A DNA stretch of 64,000 nt from Bacillota bacterium (GTDB taxonomy: Bacteria > Bacillota > Clostridia > Oscillospirales > Oscillospiraceae): the NCBI GenBank assembly GCA_023402075.1, contig JAEXCS010000035.1, positions 1-64,000 on the forward strand, in the 5' to 3' direction. A model generated the notes under the pieces. It was not told the DNA's origin. It saw nothing but the letters and a program-made list of their open reading frames with translations, and searched no databases. Position numbers and translations under genes: made by a program. Below are positions 8,502 to 18,592 of this stretch, piece by piece (the stretch's first letter is position 1; the number at the start of each line of letters is the position of its first letter).

Positions 8502-9206
8502 CTAAAAATGAAATCTCCGCCGCACTTCCTCCCGCAGGGACGGTACCCTCCGCACCACTGCCAGCGGGATGGAAAAACCCACGCAGGCCGCCAACACCAC
8601 CAGCGACCAGCCCGGAGACCACAAGCCGTACAGATACAGGTCCGCGCAAGTTTCGATGCCCACGCAAAACAGCCCCGCAGCCCCAAGGCACAGCATGGCA
8701 GTCGTCAGCATGGAGTGCCCCCTGCGCAAAAGCCAGCTCAACGCACATACCACCACCGCCGCCACCGCCAGAAGCGGCACCGCAAGGCCCCAGAACCATT
8801 CCCAGCCATCCAGCGCCAGAGCAATCAGGGCCACATACACCGCCACCGCACCCACATCGGCAGTGAGCCGCACCCACAAAGGGACCCATCGGTTTACAAG
8901 CAATGGCAGCACCAGCCATACCCACAGCATGGCCGCTGCGCCCACCACAAACAAATACCACCGGTGCTCGGGCTTCAGCGCCAGATTCAGCAGCGCGCAG
9001 CACACGCTGACCGACGCCAGCATGGACGTGAGCAGTATGGCCGCCGTCCGCTTTGAAACCGGGGCCACCTCCGCGCGGCGGGCGGGGAAAAAGGGCGGAT
9101 GCTCCGCCGCCGGGTCGACGCCGGGATCACGCACCTCCGTATCGCACAGAGGGCAGTTCTTCACAGCGGCGTCCAACTCCACGCCGCAGTGTACGCAATA
9201 AGGCAT
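8502..9206 (-). CDS. Zinc-ribbon membrane protein (DUF6320-like)
   Basis: A 234-aa protein that begins with a four-cysteine zinc ribbon (YCVHCGVELDAAVKNCPLC) and continues with about six or seven hydrophobic helices. The arrangement resembles DUF6320 proteins (family name recalled, not searched). No enzymatic motif is visible. The start at 9206 follows GGAGG, and the gene begins 2 bp after the stop of the acyltransferase-like gene, so the two are translationally linked. Its function probably relates to that neighbour, perhaps as a membrane or regulatory partner, but this is inference. Confidence 0.75.
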   Translation of the reverse strand: MPYCVHCGVELDAAVKNCPLCDTEVRDPGVDPAAEHPPFFPARRAEVAPVSKRTAAILLTSMLASVSVCCALLNLALKPEHRWYLFVVGAAAMLWVWLVLPLLVNRWVPLWVRLTADVGAVAVYVALIALALDGWEWFWGLAVPLLAVAAVVVCALSWLLRRGHSMLTTAMLCLGAAGLFCVGIETCADLYLYGLWSPGWSLVVLAACVGFSIPLAVVRRVPSLREEVRRRFHF

Positions 9207-9208
9207 GC

Positions 9209-10501
9209 TTACGTCCTCCTTTCGGGATTTGAACGGTTGCTTTCGATGCGCACGGGCAGTCCCTCCCGCACCAGCAGGCGAAAAAAGTCCCGCTCTGTCT
9301 CCGCATCTGCCTGTGTCCCCGCCACGGTAATTTCCATGATATTCCCATAGCTGACGGAGGCCACATGGGGCCGGGGAACGGTGGCCTGCCCCAGCACCAC
9401 CTCCATGTGGTGAATGTGGGGGGCCATTGCCTCCGGCACGGAGATCGCGCCGGGATTTGTAAACGTGGCGGAATAGGGGCGCACGCCCCGGGTCCGGTAA
9501 TGATAGGCCACAATGGAATTTTTCACCACGCGGGGCAAAAGCTGCAGCGCCGTGTTGGACTGATAGCGGACGTTGCGGGTAATCTGCGCACGCATCTCCT
9601 GCGGCGAAATGTGGAGCCGCATATAGTGGCGCACCTGCATCGCCACCTCCGCAAGTCTGTGCTCCCCCAGCGCCGGGTCAAACCCCGGCTGAACCGTGAC
9701 CAGAAAGTTTCGCAGGGTTTCCGACGGAAACCAAGGCCGCAGATTCACCGGAACAGCCAGCGTCACGGGCAGCATCCGGTGATAATTCTCCCGCCGCTGT
9801 TTTTCCGCCAGCACCAGAAGAAGCGCCGCCGCCAGATACTCCGTCACCGACACGCCATAGCTCCGCGCCTTTTGCAAAAGCTTGTCCAGCGGCACAAAGC
9901 CCATGGTGACATGAAAGGTATAAAACGGCTCCGCCTGCCCCAGATTTTGATAGGCCTTCTTAATCAGCGGCAGCCTGCGGGCGGCGGGACCAACATAGCG
10001 GGCGTAGGCATCCTCCAGCTCCTCGGGCCGGGGCGGCTCGTTTAAGTCCAGAATCCCTTCTTCCACAGGAACAAACACGCCGGTTTGACGCAGATATTCC
10101 GCTAAAAGCGTTTTAAAAAAGGTAATTGCGCCCGCGCCGTCCGACAGGGCGTGAAACGCCTCAAAGGAAATGCGGTTTTGATAGCGGTAAAACCGAATCA
10201 GCCACCCGGCGTCCTCGTGAAACCGGAAGGGCTGGCACGGGTCCGCCACGTCCTCCTTCAGAAAAGGCCCGGGTGCGGTGTTCGGCTCAAAATAATACCA
10301 GAACACGCCCCGCCGAATCCGCACCGCAAAGCCGGGAAATCGGGGCAGCACCGCGTCGATGGCTTTTTGCAGGGCGGCGGGGTCCACTGGCTCGGTCATC
10401 ACGGCGGAAAACCGATAGACGGCGGAATACTCTTCCCTCTGAAGGGCAGAGTATAGCACGCCGGCGTTGTCCAGCTTGTACCATTGCTTTTTTGTCGCCA
10501 C
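9209..10501 (-). CDS. Condensation-domain/alcohol acyltransferase-like protein
   Basis: A 430-aa protein of the CoA-dependent acyltransferase (condensation, PapA/WES, alcohol O-acetyltransferase) superfamily. The catalytic HxxxDG is read as FHALSDG with H117 and D121; the first His of the NRPS-type HHxxxDG is replaced by Phe. A later conserved block, TFTNPGAI, lies where DFGWG-type motifs occur. Related proteins transfer acyl groups from CoA or carrier proteins to alcohols or amines. No NRPS/PKS genes are near, so the substrates are probably small metabolites or lipids. It diverges from an esterase gene of the HSL family. The start follows a GGGGGGAG stretch. Confidence 0.75.
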   Translation of the reverse strand: MATKKQWYKLDNAGVLYSALQREEYSAVYRFSAVMTEPVDPAALQKAIDAVLPRFPGFAVRIRRGVFWYYFEPNTAPGPFLKEDVADPCQPFRFHEDAGWLIRFYRYQNRISFEAFHALSDGAGAITFFKTLLAEYLRQTGVFVPVEEGILDLNEPPRPEELEDAYARYVGPAARRLPLIKKAYQNLGQAEPFYTFHVTMGFVPLDKLLQKARSYGVSVTEYLAAALLLVLAEKQRRENYHRMLPVTLAVPVNLRPWFPSETLRNFLVTVQPGFDPALGEHRLAEVAMQVRHYMRLHISPQEMRAQITRNVRYQSNTALQLLPRVVKNSIVAYHYRTRGVRPYSATFTNPGAISVPEAMAPHIHHMEVVLGQATVPRPHVASVSYGNIMEITVAGTQADAETERDFFRLLVREGLPVRIESNRSNPERRT

Positions 10502-10592
10502 GGCGGCTCCCCCCTTCTTACACTCTATTGTGCCTGCGGTCGTCCACCGCTGCCGTTTTCAGCGGAATAGCAACCACGGGTTTCTCTCAATA

Positions 10593-10621
10593 ACTATATC
10601 ATGGGCCGCCCCTCACCGCAA
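10593..10621 (-). promoter_or_regulatory. Possible promoter of the acyltransferase/zinc-ribbon operon
   Basis: On the minus strand TTGCGG (10616-10621), 17 bp, TATAGT (10593-10598). The -35 match is weak, the -10 match good. Confidence 0.45.
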
Positions 10622-10671
10622 GAACGCATTGTCCCACCGCCGGAATTTCAGCGCGGCAAACGGAAAAAAGC

Positions 10672-10700
10672 GTGTCATTTGGGGAAAACTGTGCTATCAT
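10672..10700 (+). promoter_or_regulatory. Possible extended -10 promoter of the esterase gene
   Basis: GTGTCA (10672-10677), 17 bp and TATCAT (10695-10700), with TG in front of the -10 element, about 30 bp upstream of the start. Confidence 0.5.
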
Positions 10701-10729
10701 GATGCCATCATAAAAAAGGAGGGCGCGTC

Positions 10730-11686
10730 ATGGATCAGTCCCGCAAGGTGATGAAGGCCGCGCTTGCCAAACAGCGCAAATCTGCCGAAAGCCGCCGTCT
10801 GGCCCCCGCCATGCGGGTGCTTAAGGCCCTGCACAGCGCCGGAGCGCCGGAAGCCATGACGGTGGAAGAGCTGGAGCGCCAGCGCCGGAGTCAGGAGCTT
10901 TTGGGCAATCTCACCGCCGATATGGCGGACATGAGCTGGGAACCGTTTGACCTTGACGGAATGCCCGCGGCGTGGATGCGCTTGCAGCGGCCCCATCGGC
11001 GCAAGCGCGCCGTACTGTACTGCCACGGCGGGGGCTATACCAGCGGAAACCTCGGCTATTCCAAGGTACTTTCTTCCAAGCTCACCAAAGCCACGGGCTT
11101 TGACGTTCTCACTTTTGAATATCGCCTTGCTCCGGAGCACCCATATCCGGCGGCGGTGGAAGACGGGCTGCGGGCTTGGAATTATCTCATGCGCTTGGGC
11201 TACGGCGCGCGGGACGTAGTGGTGGCCGGGGACAGCGCGGGGGGGAATCTTGCGCTGGTGCTTTGCCATCGGCTAAAGGCCGCCGGGCGGATGCTGCCCG
11301 CCGCGCTGATTCTCATGTCCCCGTGGACGGATATGACCGCCTCCGGCCCCTCCTACACGGAGCGGGCGGAGATTGACCCTATGCTGACGCTGGAGTATAT
11401 CCACGCCGTGCGGGAAGTATACGCCGGGAAGGAAAATCTGCGCAACCCCAGCCTTTCTCCTCTGTTTGGGGACTTTGCGGGCTTTCCCCCCACGCTTGTG
11501 CAGGTGGGATCTTACGAAATTCTTTATTCCGATGCGGAGGCGCTGTGCCGCACTATGAAGGCGGCGGGGGCAGAGTGCCGGTTGGAGGTGTGGGAGGACA
11601 TGTGGCATGTGTTTCAAATGTTCCCCATCAAAAAGGCGGCCGCCGCCATGGAGCAGACCACCCGGTTCCTTCTGGAACTGCTTTGA
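10730..11686 (+). CDS. Alpha/beta-hydrolase, HSL-type (acetyl)esterase
   Basis: A 318-aa esterase of the hormone-sensitive-lipase family. The oxyanion-hole motif is HGGG (residues 99-102), the nucleophile elbow is GDSAGG with S169, and the acid and base are likely D268 (SYEILYSDAE) and H293 (EDMWHVF). Such enzymes hydrolyse short-chain acyl or acetyl esters in the cytoplasm. An AAAAAAGGAGG site precedes the ATG. It is divergent from the acyltransferase-like gene, which suggests opposing acylation and deacylation of the same metabolite; this is inference. Confidence 0.9.
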   Translation: MDQSRKVMKAALAKQRKSAESRRLAPAMRVLKALHSAGAPEAMTVEELERQRRSQELLGNLTADMADMSWEPFDLDGMPAAWMRLQRPHRRKRAVLYCHGGGYTSGNLGYSKVLSSKLTKATGFDVLTFEYRLAPEHPYPAAVEDGLRAWNYLMRLGYGARDVVVAGDSAGGNLALVLCHRLKAAGRMLPAALILMSPWTDMTASGPSYTERAEIDPMLTLEYIHAVREVYAGKENLRNPSLSPLFGDFAGFPPTLVQVGSYEILYSDAEALCRTMKAAGAECRLEVWEDMWHVFQMFPIKKAAAAMEQTTRFLLELL

Positions 11687-11729
11687 GACGCCCAAATTTG
11701 AAAATTTACGTCCGCTCGGCATATTCCAG

Positions 11730-11758
11730 TTGATAATTTGAAAAATTTATAGTAGAAT
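11730..11758 (+). promoter_or_regulatory. Promoter of the SRP RNA gene
   Basis: TTGATA (11730-11735), 17 bp and TAGAAT (11753-11758) lie just in front of the RNA. Start is expected near 11765. Confidence 0.85.
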
Positions 11759-11773
11759 AGATACACTTTGAAT

Positions 11774-11916
11774 AAAGTCCTCCGCTTGCAGCTGCGGAGC
11801 CGGTCTCGCGCAATGGACGCCCGCTAACCATGTCAGGCGGGGAACCGAGCAGCATCGTGCGGGATGTTCCATGTGCCGCGAGGACGCCGGTTCCGTGGCT
11901 GCAAACGGAGGACTTA
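11774..11916 (+). ncRNA. ffs: Signal recognition particle RNA (bacterial small type, 4.5S-like)
   Basis: The RNA pairs with FtsY/Ffh in co-translational membrane targeting. Helix 8 carries the conserved core: GTCAGG (11832-11837), the GGAA tetraloop (11841-11844) closed by CGG/CCG, then AGCAGC. The ends form one long helix: AAGTCCTCCG (11775-11784) pairs with CGGAGGACTT (11906-11915), and TTGCAGC (11786-11792) with GCTGCAA (11898-11904). There is no room for an Alu domain between the promoter and the stem, so it is the short ~140-nt form. A T-rich run (11921-11927) follows, and dnaX is directly downstream, as in many Firmicutes. Confidence 0.93.
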
Positions 11917-11944
11917 TTCTGTCTTTTTGAAAGGAGGCGGTGGT

Positions 11945-13792
<1,848 letters not shown>

Positions 13793-13894
13793 ATGCGGCG
13801 CGCGCTTTTGCCCGCGTTTTAAATGGGGACACTTCCACGTTTGTCCCCGCCTAAAAAAGTCACTTTCAACAAATTTGAAAAGGAGCCTTGCTTT

Positions 13895-14263
13895 ATGAGT
13901 TACAGTGCCCGCCGTGGATTTACCAACGGCAGTATGCGCCCCACCGGGGCCGCCCGTCAGCAGGAGATGCAGCAGAAGATTCAGGAAATGCAGGAGGCCA
14001 TGAACAGCGCCCAAAGCGCCGTGGAGGTTCAGGAATTCACCGCCAGCGTGGGCGGCGGCGCGGTGGAAGCCAAGGTCAACGGTAAAAAGGAAGTTCTGTC
14101 CGTAAGCATCAAGCCCGAGGCTGTGGACCCCGAGGACGTGGAGATGCTTCAGGATTTGATTGTCTCCGCCGTGAACGAGGCTTTGCGTCAGGCGGGAGAC
14201 GCTATGGATTCCAGACTGAACGACCTGACCGGCGGCATGGATCTGGGCGGCTTCACCCTTTAA
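13895..14263 (+). CDS. ebfC: YbaB/EbfC-family nucleoid-associated protein
   Basis: A 122-aa DNA-binding protein that forms tweezer-like dimers. The coiled-coil helix QQEMQQKIQEMQEAMNSAQ is followed by the beta core with GGGAVEAKVNGKKEVLSVSI and the C-terminal helix DLIVSAVNEALRQAG. The family average is ~105 aa; this one has an extra basic N-terminus. ATG 13895 follows AAAAGGAG. It lies downstream of dnaX as in many bacteria, but the usual third gene, recR, is about 37 kb away at 51154-51753. Confidence 0.93.
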   Translation: MSYSARRGFTNGSMRPTGAARQQEMQQKIQEMQEAMNSAQSAVEVQEFTASVGGGAVEAKVNGKKEVLSVSIKPEAVDPEDVEMLQDLIVSAVNEALRQAGDAMDSRLNDLTGGMDLGGFTL

Positions 14264-14273
14264 AACATCGCTT

Positions 14274-14307
14274 AAAAAGTCCGCAGGCTGTGCCGTGCGG
14301 ACTTTTT
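14274..14307 (+). terminator. Terminator after ebfC
   Basis: A 12-bp stem AAAAAGTCCGCA (14274-14285) with TGCGGACTTTTT (14296-14307); the T tract is part of the stem, so it can act in both directions. Confidence 0.85.
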
Positions 14308-14325
14308 CGCAAATTTGGAGGCATG

Positions 14326-16092
14326 ATGAAAAAAACTGCTTTAAAGCTGATTTCCGCCGCACTGTCTTTGTCCCTTCTTCTGGGTGCGGCTGGCTGCGGC
14401 CAGCGGCAGGCCGCAACCCCGGACGGGCCTGCAAAACTTGCCTATGTTCCGCTGGACGACCGGCCCGACAATGTGGAGCGGGCGGTGTATCTTGCGGAAT
14501 CTCTGGACTATGAACTGCTGGTGCCGGATACTTCCCTTTATGCCACGAAGCTGGACGGCCAGCCCCCCAACCCCGGCGGAAGCCAGTCTGGGGACCGGGC
14601 AGCGCTGTATGAATGGGTGCTTCAGCAGGAAGCGGCGGGCTGTGACCGCTACATTCTCTCGTTGGACCAGCTTCTCTCCGGCGGGCTGGTGGGTTCTCGC
14701 GCACTTGCAGGGGAAAACCCCGTCACCCTGTCCGACGGGACAACGCTGACGGAGACGGCGCTGCTGGAAAATCTGCTTTCCGCCCTCTCTCAGGACGAGA
14801 ATAACCGTGTCTGGCTGCTGGACAGCGTGATGCGTCTGGCCCCCACGGTGGGATACGGCGGCTTTGGCCTGAACGAATACGCCGCCCTGCGGAATTACGG
14901 CGCGATGGCCCGCCCTCATCTGGCGGGAGACGAGCTGCGCATTGACCTGATCACGGCGGACTACCGGCTGGGGGCCAATGGGGAAACTCTTGAAGTCCAG
15001 TCGGCAGAGCCGCTGCCGGAAGGCGCGCTTTCGTGGTATCTGGCCGCGCGGGAACGGAAGTTGGGCCTTGGCGCACATCTGCTGGACCTTCTGGACGATG
15101 AAACCCACAAAAATTTTAACGTTTTGATTGGCGTGGATGATTCTTCTCTGGAAGACAGCATTCAAAAAAACGAAATTGCTTACCTCTCCGCCCATCTGCG
15201 GGAGGGGGATTGGCTTCTTTCCGGGGTGGACGATTTGGCATTTAAGGCCATTTCCGCCCTGTACCTGCAAGACTGCGGGTGGGAGGGCGCAAAAGCATCT
15301 CTTCGATACATCGGCGGACTGGAGACAGAGCCTGCCTGCGACTATGATTACCAGCCCCTGAACGTGGTGGTGGATCAGCATTTCGAGTTTTTTAAGCTGG
15401 AAAAGCTCTCCGGCACCAGAGGGGCAGACCTGCAAGTTCTGGTGCTCACCGCTCCGGCAGAGCCGGAGCGCACCGGCGACTACGCATGGGCGCTGAACAA
15501 CGCGCTGGAGGAAAATCGGAAAAACAAGCTCCCCACCATTTTGATTGACGCGTCCAACGACGCTTACGGCACTGTGATTCACGACATGCTGACGCAGCAG
15601 GCGGAGCTGAGCATTCTTTTGGCCTACTCCGGATTTTTGGATATGGCCATTGTCACGGGAACCGCCCTGTCACACGGAGTGGCGCGGTATGCATGGCTGA
15701 CCCATGCCCCGGCGCCTGAGACAAACGACGCGGCTAACACCGCCTTTGTGAAGGCCCTGTCCGACGGGGTTATCAAGGACTTTGCCTTCCGCAACACCGT
15801 GCGCAACGATTTGTACGCCTATGTCCGCGAGGCGCTGGGAGGAAGCCCCGACAACTTCTACCGCCCGGAAATTGACCGGGCCGCAGTGCTGGCCCGGCTG
15901 GAAGCAGACATGAAAGTCTCTGCCGCCCCGGTGCTGGCCAATTTCAGCGGCGGAAAAATCATTACAAGCCTGTCCCCGTGGGCCGAGGCGGACTGCGGCA
16001 CCCTGACGGTTTCAGGCTACCGCTTCCCATGGTACCGGGTATTTGAAATCGGCATGGACATTGATCGAGAGATAACCGCACCTCAGATCTGA
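14326..16092 (+). CDS. Putative lipoprotein of the DUF4127 type
   Basis: A 588-aa exported protein. It starts with a lipoprotein signal peptide: KK, a hydrophobic core, then the lipobox LGAAGC, so the mature protein is anchored on the outer face of the membrane. The mature N-terminus reads LAYVPLDDRPDN, the hallmark of DUF4127 proteins, followed by the family's D-rich and LSLDQLLSGGL segments. No enzymatic function is established for the family to my knowledge. ATG 14326 has GGAGG four bases upstream; ATG 14323 is too close to it. It is flanked by terminators on both sides, so it is a single-gene unit, with its promoter not evident. Confidence 0.8.
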   Translation: MKKTALKLISAALSLSLLLGAAGCGQRQAATPDGPAKLAYVPLDDRPDNVERAVYLAESLDYELLVPDTSLYATKLDGQPPNPGGSQSGDRAALYEWVLQQEAAGCDRYILSLDQLLSGGLVGSRALAGENPVTLSDGTTLTETALLENLLSALSQDENNRVWLLDSVMRLAPTVGYGGFGLNEYAALRNYGAMARPHLAGDELRIDLITADYRLGANGETLEVQSAEPLPEGALSWYLAARERKLGLGAHLLDLLDDETHKNFNVLIGVDDSSLEDSIQKNEIAYLSAHLREGDWLLSGVDDLAFKAISALYLQDCGWEGAKASLRYIGGLETEPACDYDYQPLNVVVDQHFEFFKLEKLSGTRGADLQVLVLTAPAEPERTGDYAWALNNALEENRKNKLPTILIDASNDAYGTVIHDMLTQQAELSILLAYSGFLDMAIVTGTALSHGVARYAWLTHAPAPETNDAANTAFVKALSDGVIKDFAFRNTVRNDLYAYVREALGGSPDNFYRPEIDRAAVLARLEADMKVSAAPVLANFSGGKIITSLSPWAEADCGTLTVSGYRFPWYRVFEIGMDIDREITAPQI

Positions 16093-16097
16093 ACAAA

Positions 16098-16137
16098 CGG
16101 AGCGCCGTGGGAAAATCCCACGGCGCTCCGTCTTTTT
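16098..16137 (+). terminator. Terminator after the DUF4127-type gene
   Basis: A 15-bp stem (16098-16112 with 16116-16130, CGGAGCGCCGTGGGA) followed by a T run at 16133-16137. Confidence 0.92.
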
Positions 16138-16168
16138 CATTTATGCAGCCCCCATGTGCCTGAGCGAC

Positions 16169-16930
16169 TTACAACTCCTTGACGGTGTAATACACCGCCA
16201 GAATAAAAATCGCAATGCCCAGCACCCAGATGGCATAGTATGCAATGGCGGCGCTGAACAGGGACAGCACCACGGCCGCTGCGGAAAGTCCGCAGGAAAC
16301 CATCAAAACCGTGCCATCGGTTTCCTTGGGCAGAATGCGGAGTGCGCCAAGCATTCCGTCCGTCTGCTCCAGCTTCCGGGTTGCCATAAACGCGGCGGCC
16401 AGCAAAACAAGATAGACACAGGCTCCCGCAATCACAAGAATCCTCCACTGTTGGCTGCCCATTCCATGACGGCAAACCCAAGTGGCAAACAACCCCGTTC
16501 CCAGAACCGTCAGGGCGAAAAAGCACTCTCGCGCATACAGGCACCACAGCACCCCCAGCAGCATGACCGCCGCCGTCAGCACGGTGAGCATGGTCACACC
16601 GGTGGGATACACCGCTCTGATCAGCCAGTTTCCTGCGCAGAGGAACAGGCCCGCAAACACCACAGTCCAAGCCGTTGTCCGCTTCCAGCCCTGCTCTTTT
16701 CTCCATAGCACGGCCATCAACACGCCCAGCGCCAGCAGTGCCGCACCAATCCCCATTAAAACGGGCATGGCGGCGTCCCAGCCAAGCATCTGGTCTATAT
16801 TGCCATTGATATAGTACTTCCGCACCATCAGCAGATAAATTTCTGCCAGACAGCCTCCAATAAAAAATTTAAGCGCACCGTTGAGGGGCGCGTTGTTCCG
16901 CTTCAGTTCTTCTCTGTCCTTTTTCGGCAT
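16169..16930 (-). CDS. Polytopic membrane protein of unknown function
   Basis: A 253-aa protein with a charged N-terminus (PKKDREELKRNNAPLNG) and about seven hydrophobic helices. No recognised domain or catalytic motif is visible. The start at 16930 follows GGAGGTT on the minus strand, and the longer frame is not supported. It has its own promoter, divergent from apbE. A function cannot be given. Confidence 0.7.
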   Translation of the reverse strand: MPKKDREELKRNNAPLNGALKFFIGGCLAEIYLLMVRKYYINGNIDQMLGWDAAMPVLMGIGAALLALGVLMAVLWRKEQGWKRTTAWTVVFAGLFLCAGNWLIRAVYPTGVTMLTVLTAAVMLLGVLWCLYARECFFALTVLGTGLFATWVCRHGMGSQQWRILVIAGACVYLVLLAAAFMATRKLEQTDGMLGALRILPKETDGTVLMVSCGLSAAAVVLSLFSAAIAYYAIWVLGIAIFILAVYYTVKEL

Positions 16931-16992
16931 ATATCGCAACCTCCATGGGTTTTCAAAATCGACGCGAGAGAAATGCCCACGCATACCGTGTT

Positions 16993-17021
16993 ATTCTAGC
17001 AGATTGTTCATCTCTTTGCAA
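16993..17021 (-). promoter_or_regulatory. Promoter of the 16169-16930 membrane protein gene
   Basis: On the minus strand TTGCAA (17016-17021), 17 bp, TAGAAT (16993-16998) with a TG extension. Confidence 0.75.
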
Positions 17022-17061
17022 GAGCTTTGGTGAAAAAAGCGAACCGGAGCGGCTTAACCGC

Positions 17062-17090
17062 TTGTTTGGTCAGCAAAATCGTGCTATACT
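17062..17090 (+). promoter_or_regulatory. Promoter of the apbE operon
   Basis: TTGTTT (17062-17067), 17 bp, TATACT (17085-17090), about 65 bp upstream of the apbE start. Confidence 0.75.
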
Positions 17091-17156
17091 GATAGTTCCC
17101 AAAACTATGAAAAACTTTGGTTTTTTGTTAAACTTTTAAAGCGAGGAACACGACAC

Positions 17157-18218
17157 ATGAGACGTTTGCTTGCCGCCGCGCTGTGCGCGGCGCTGATTCT
17201 GGGTCTTTCTGCCTGCGGGCAGGAGGACGGCGCCTCCACGGAATTTTATGCAATGGACACCAACATGTCCGTCACCGCTTACGGCGGCGACGCGAAGGAA
17301 TCCGTGGACGCGGTGCGGGATGAGCTGTACAGTCTGGACCTGCGCCTTTCCCGCACGCGCATCGACAGCGCCATTTCCCGCCTGAATTCCGGAGCGGGCC
17401 TGCCTGCGGAGGAAGCGGATATTTCGCAGCTTATTACCTCCGCAATTGAATACAGCGACGCAACCGACGGCGCGTTTGACATCACCGTGGCCCCGCTGGT
17501 TTCCGCCTGGGGCTTTACCACGGACCACTATCAGGTTCCCCTTCAAAAAGAGCTGGACCGCCTGCTGCCCCATGTGGGAAGCAGCCACATTCTCTTTGGT
17601 GAAACGGGTGTAATTACCTTGGATGCAGGGACGAAAATTGATTTGGGCGGCATTGCCAAAGGGTATGCCTCTGACCTGTGCGAGGGGATTTTATTCAAGA
17701 ACGGCGTGACGAGCGCCATGGTGTCTCTGGGGGGCAACATCTACGTCCGGGGCAGCAAGCCGGACGGGAGCGCCTGGCGCGTGGGCGTGCAGGACCCCCA
17801 AAAACCTGCCGGCTTCGCGGGTGTCCTCTCCCTGACGGATGCCTACGCCGTCACCTCCGGCAGCTATCAGCGGTATTTTGAGGAAAATGGCAAACGCTAT
17901 CACCATATTCTGAACCCCGCCACCGGCTATCCTGCTGAAAGTGGCCTGACCTCCGTCACCGTGGTAGCCCCCGCAAACGGAGACGAGCACGGCGGCGGGC
18001 CTGGCCACGGCACCATGTGCGACGCATTTTCCACCGCCCTGTTTGTGATGGGCGAGGAAAACGCCGTGGAGCTTTGGCGCTCCGGCGTTTATGATTTTCA
18101 GCTTGTGCTGGTGACGGAGGACGGTCGGGTTCTGGTGACCGACGGTCTTGCAGACAAATTTCAGCAGGAGGACGGCAGCGGCTATGCCTATGAGACAATC
18201 TCCCGAAATCCGGCCTAA
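17157..18218 (+). CDS. apbE: FAD:protein FMN transferase, lipoprotein
   Basis: ApbE moves FMN from FAD onto a threonine of extracytosolic flavoproteins. This 353-aa copy has a lipoprotein signal peptide ending in LGLSAC and should work outside the membrane. Family motifs are complete: MDTNMSVTAY, LSRTRIDSAISRLN, DLGGIAKGYASD, VSLGGNIYVRG, HHILNPATGYP and the metal site in CDAFSTALFVMG. It is the first gene of an operon; the next gene starts inside its last codons. No flavinylated acceptor (FMN-binding domain protein) is in the window, so the substrate is encoded elsewhere. Confidence 0.95.
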   Translation: MRRLLAAALCAALILGLSACGQEDGASTEFYAMDTNMSVTAYGGDAKESVDAVRDELYSLDLRLSRTRIDSAISRLNSGAGLPAEEADISQLITSAIEYSDATDGAFDITVAPLVSAWGFTTDHYQVPLQKELDRLLPHVGSSHILFGETGVITLDAGTKIDLGGIAKGYASDLCEGILFKNGVTSAMVSLGGNIYVRGSKPDGSAWRVGVQDPQKPAGFAGVLSLTDAYAVTSGSYQRYFEENGKRYHHILNPATGYPAESGLTSVTVVAPANGDEHGGGPGHGTMCDAFSTALFVMGEENAVELWRSGVYDFQLVLVTEDGRVLVTDGLADKFQQEDGSGYAYETISRNPA

Positions 18219-18588
18219 GCCCGCCGATGCGCTGGTGGCGCTGTTTGTGATTCTGCTGGCCGCCGCGCTGGCGCTGGGCGTGTGGGGGCGCGGGGCAGGA
18301 AGCGGACTTTCCGCCATCATCTCCGTGGACGGGCGGGTGGAGGAGACAGTAAACCTCTCTCTTCTTACCGGGCCGGAGGTACGGGAGCTGACGGCAAACG
18401 GCTATACCCTTCGTCTCCGCCTGTCTCCCGACGGAGCGGAGGTACTGGAAGCGGACTGTCCCAATCAGGTGTGCGTCCGCACCGGAGCGGTGCACCGTGC
18501 GGGGCAGAGCGTTGTTTGCCTTCCGGCGCGGATTTCTGTTATGCTGACAGGCAACACGGATAACGGCGTGGACGCCGTGCTGGGGTGA
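18184..18588 (+). CDS. NusG domain II-containing small membrane-anchored protein (EetA-like)
   Basis: A 134-aa protein with one N-terminal transmembrane helix (ALVALFVILLAAALALGVWG) and an external NusG-domain-II fold. The signature is ADCPNQVCVRTGAVHRAG followed by VVCLPARISVML. Such proteins occur beside ApbE and Gx-transporter genes, and this pair of families resembles the EetA/EetB genes of Gram-positive extracellular electron transfer loci. The role is not biochemically known. The gene overlaps the apbE 3' end by 35 bp; ATG 18184 (or 18190) is the likely start, with GGAGG ~12 bp upstream. Confidence 0.85.
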   Translation: MPMRQSPEIRPKPADALVALFVILLAAALALGVWGRGAGSGLSAIISVDGRVEETVNLSLLTGPEVRELTANGYTLRLRLSPDGAEVLEADCPNQVCVRTGAVHRAGQSVVCLPARISVMLTGNTDNGVDAVLG

Positions 18589-18592
18589 TGGA

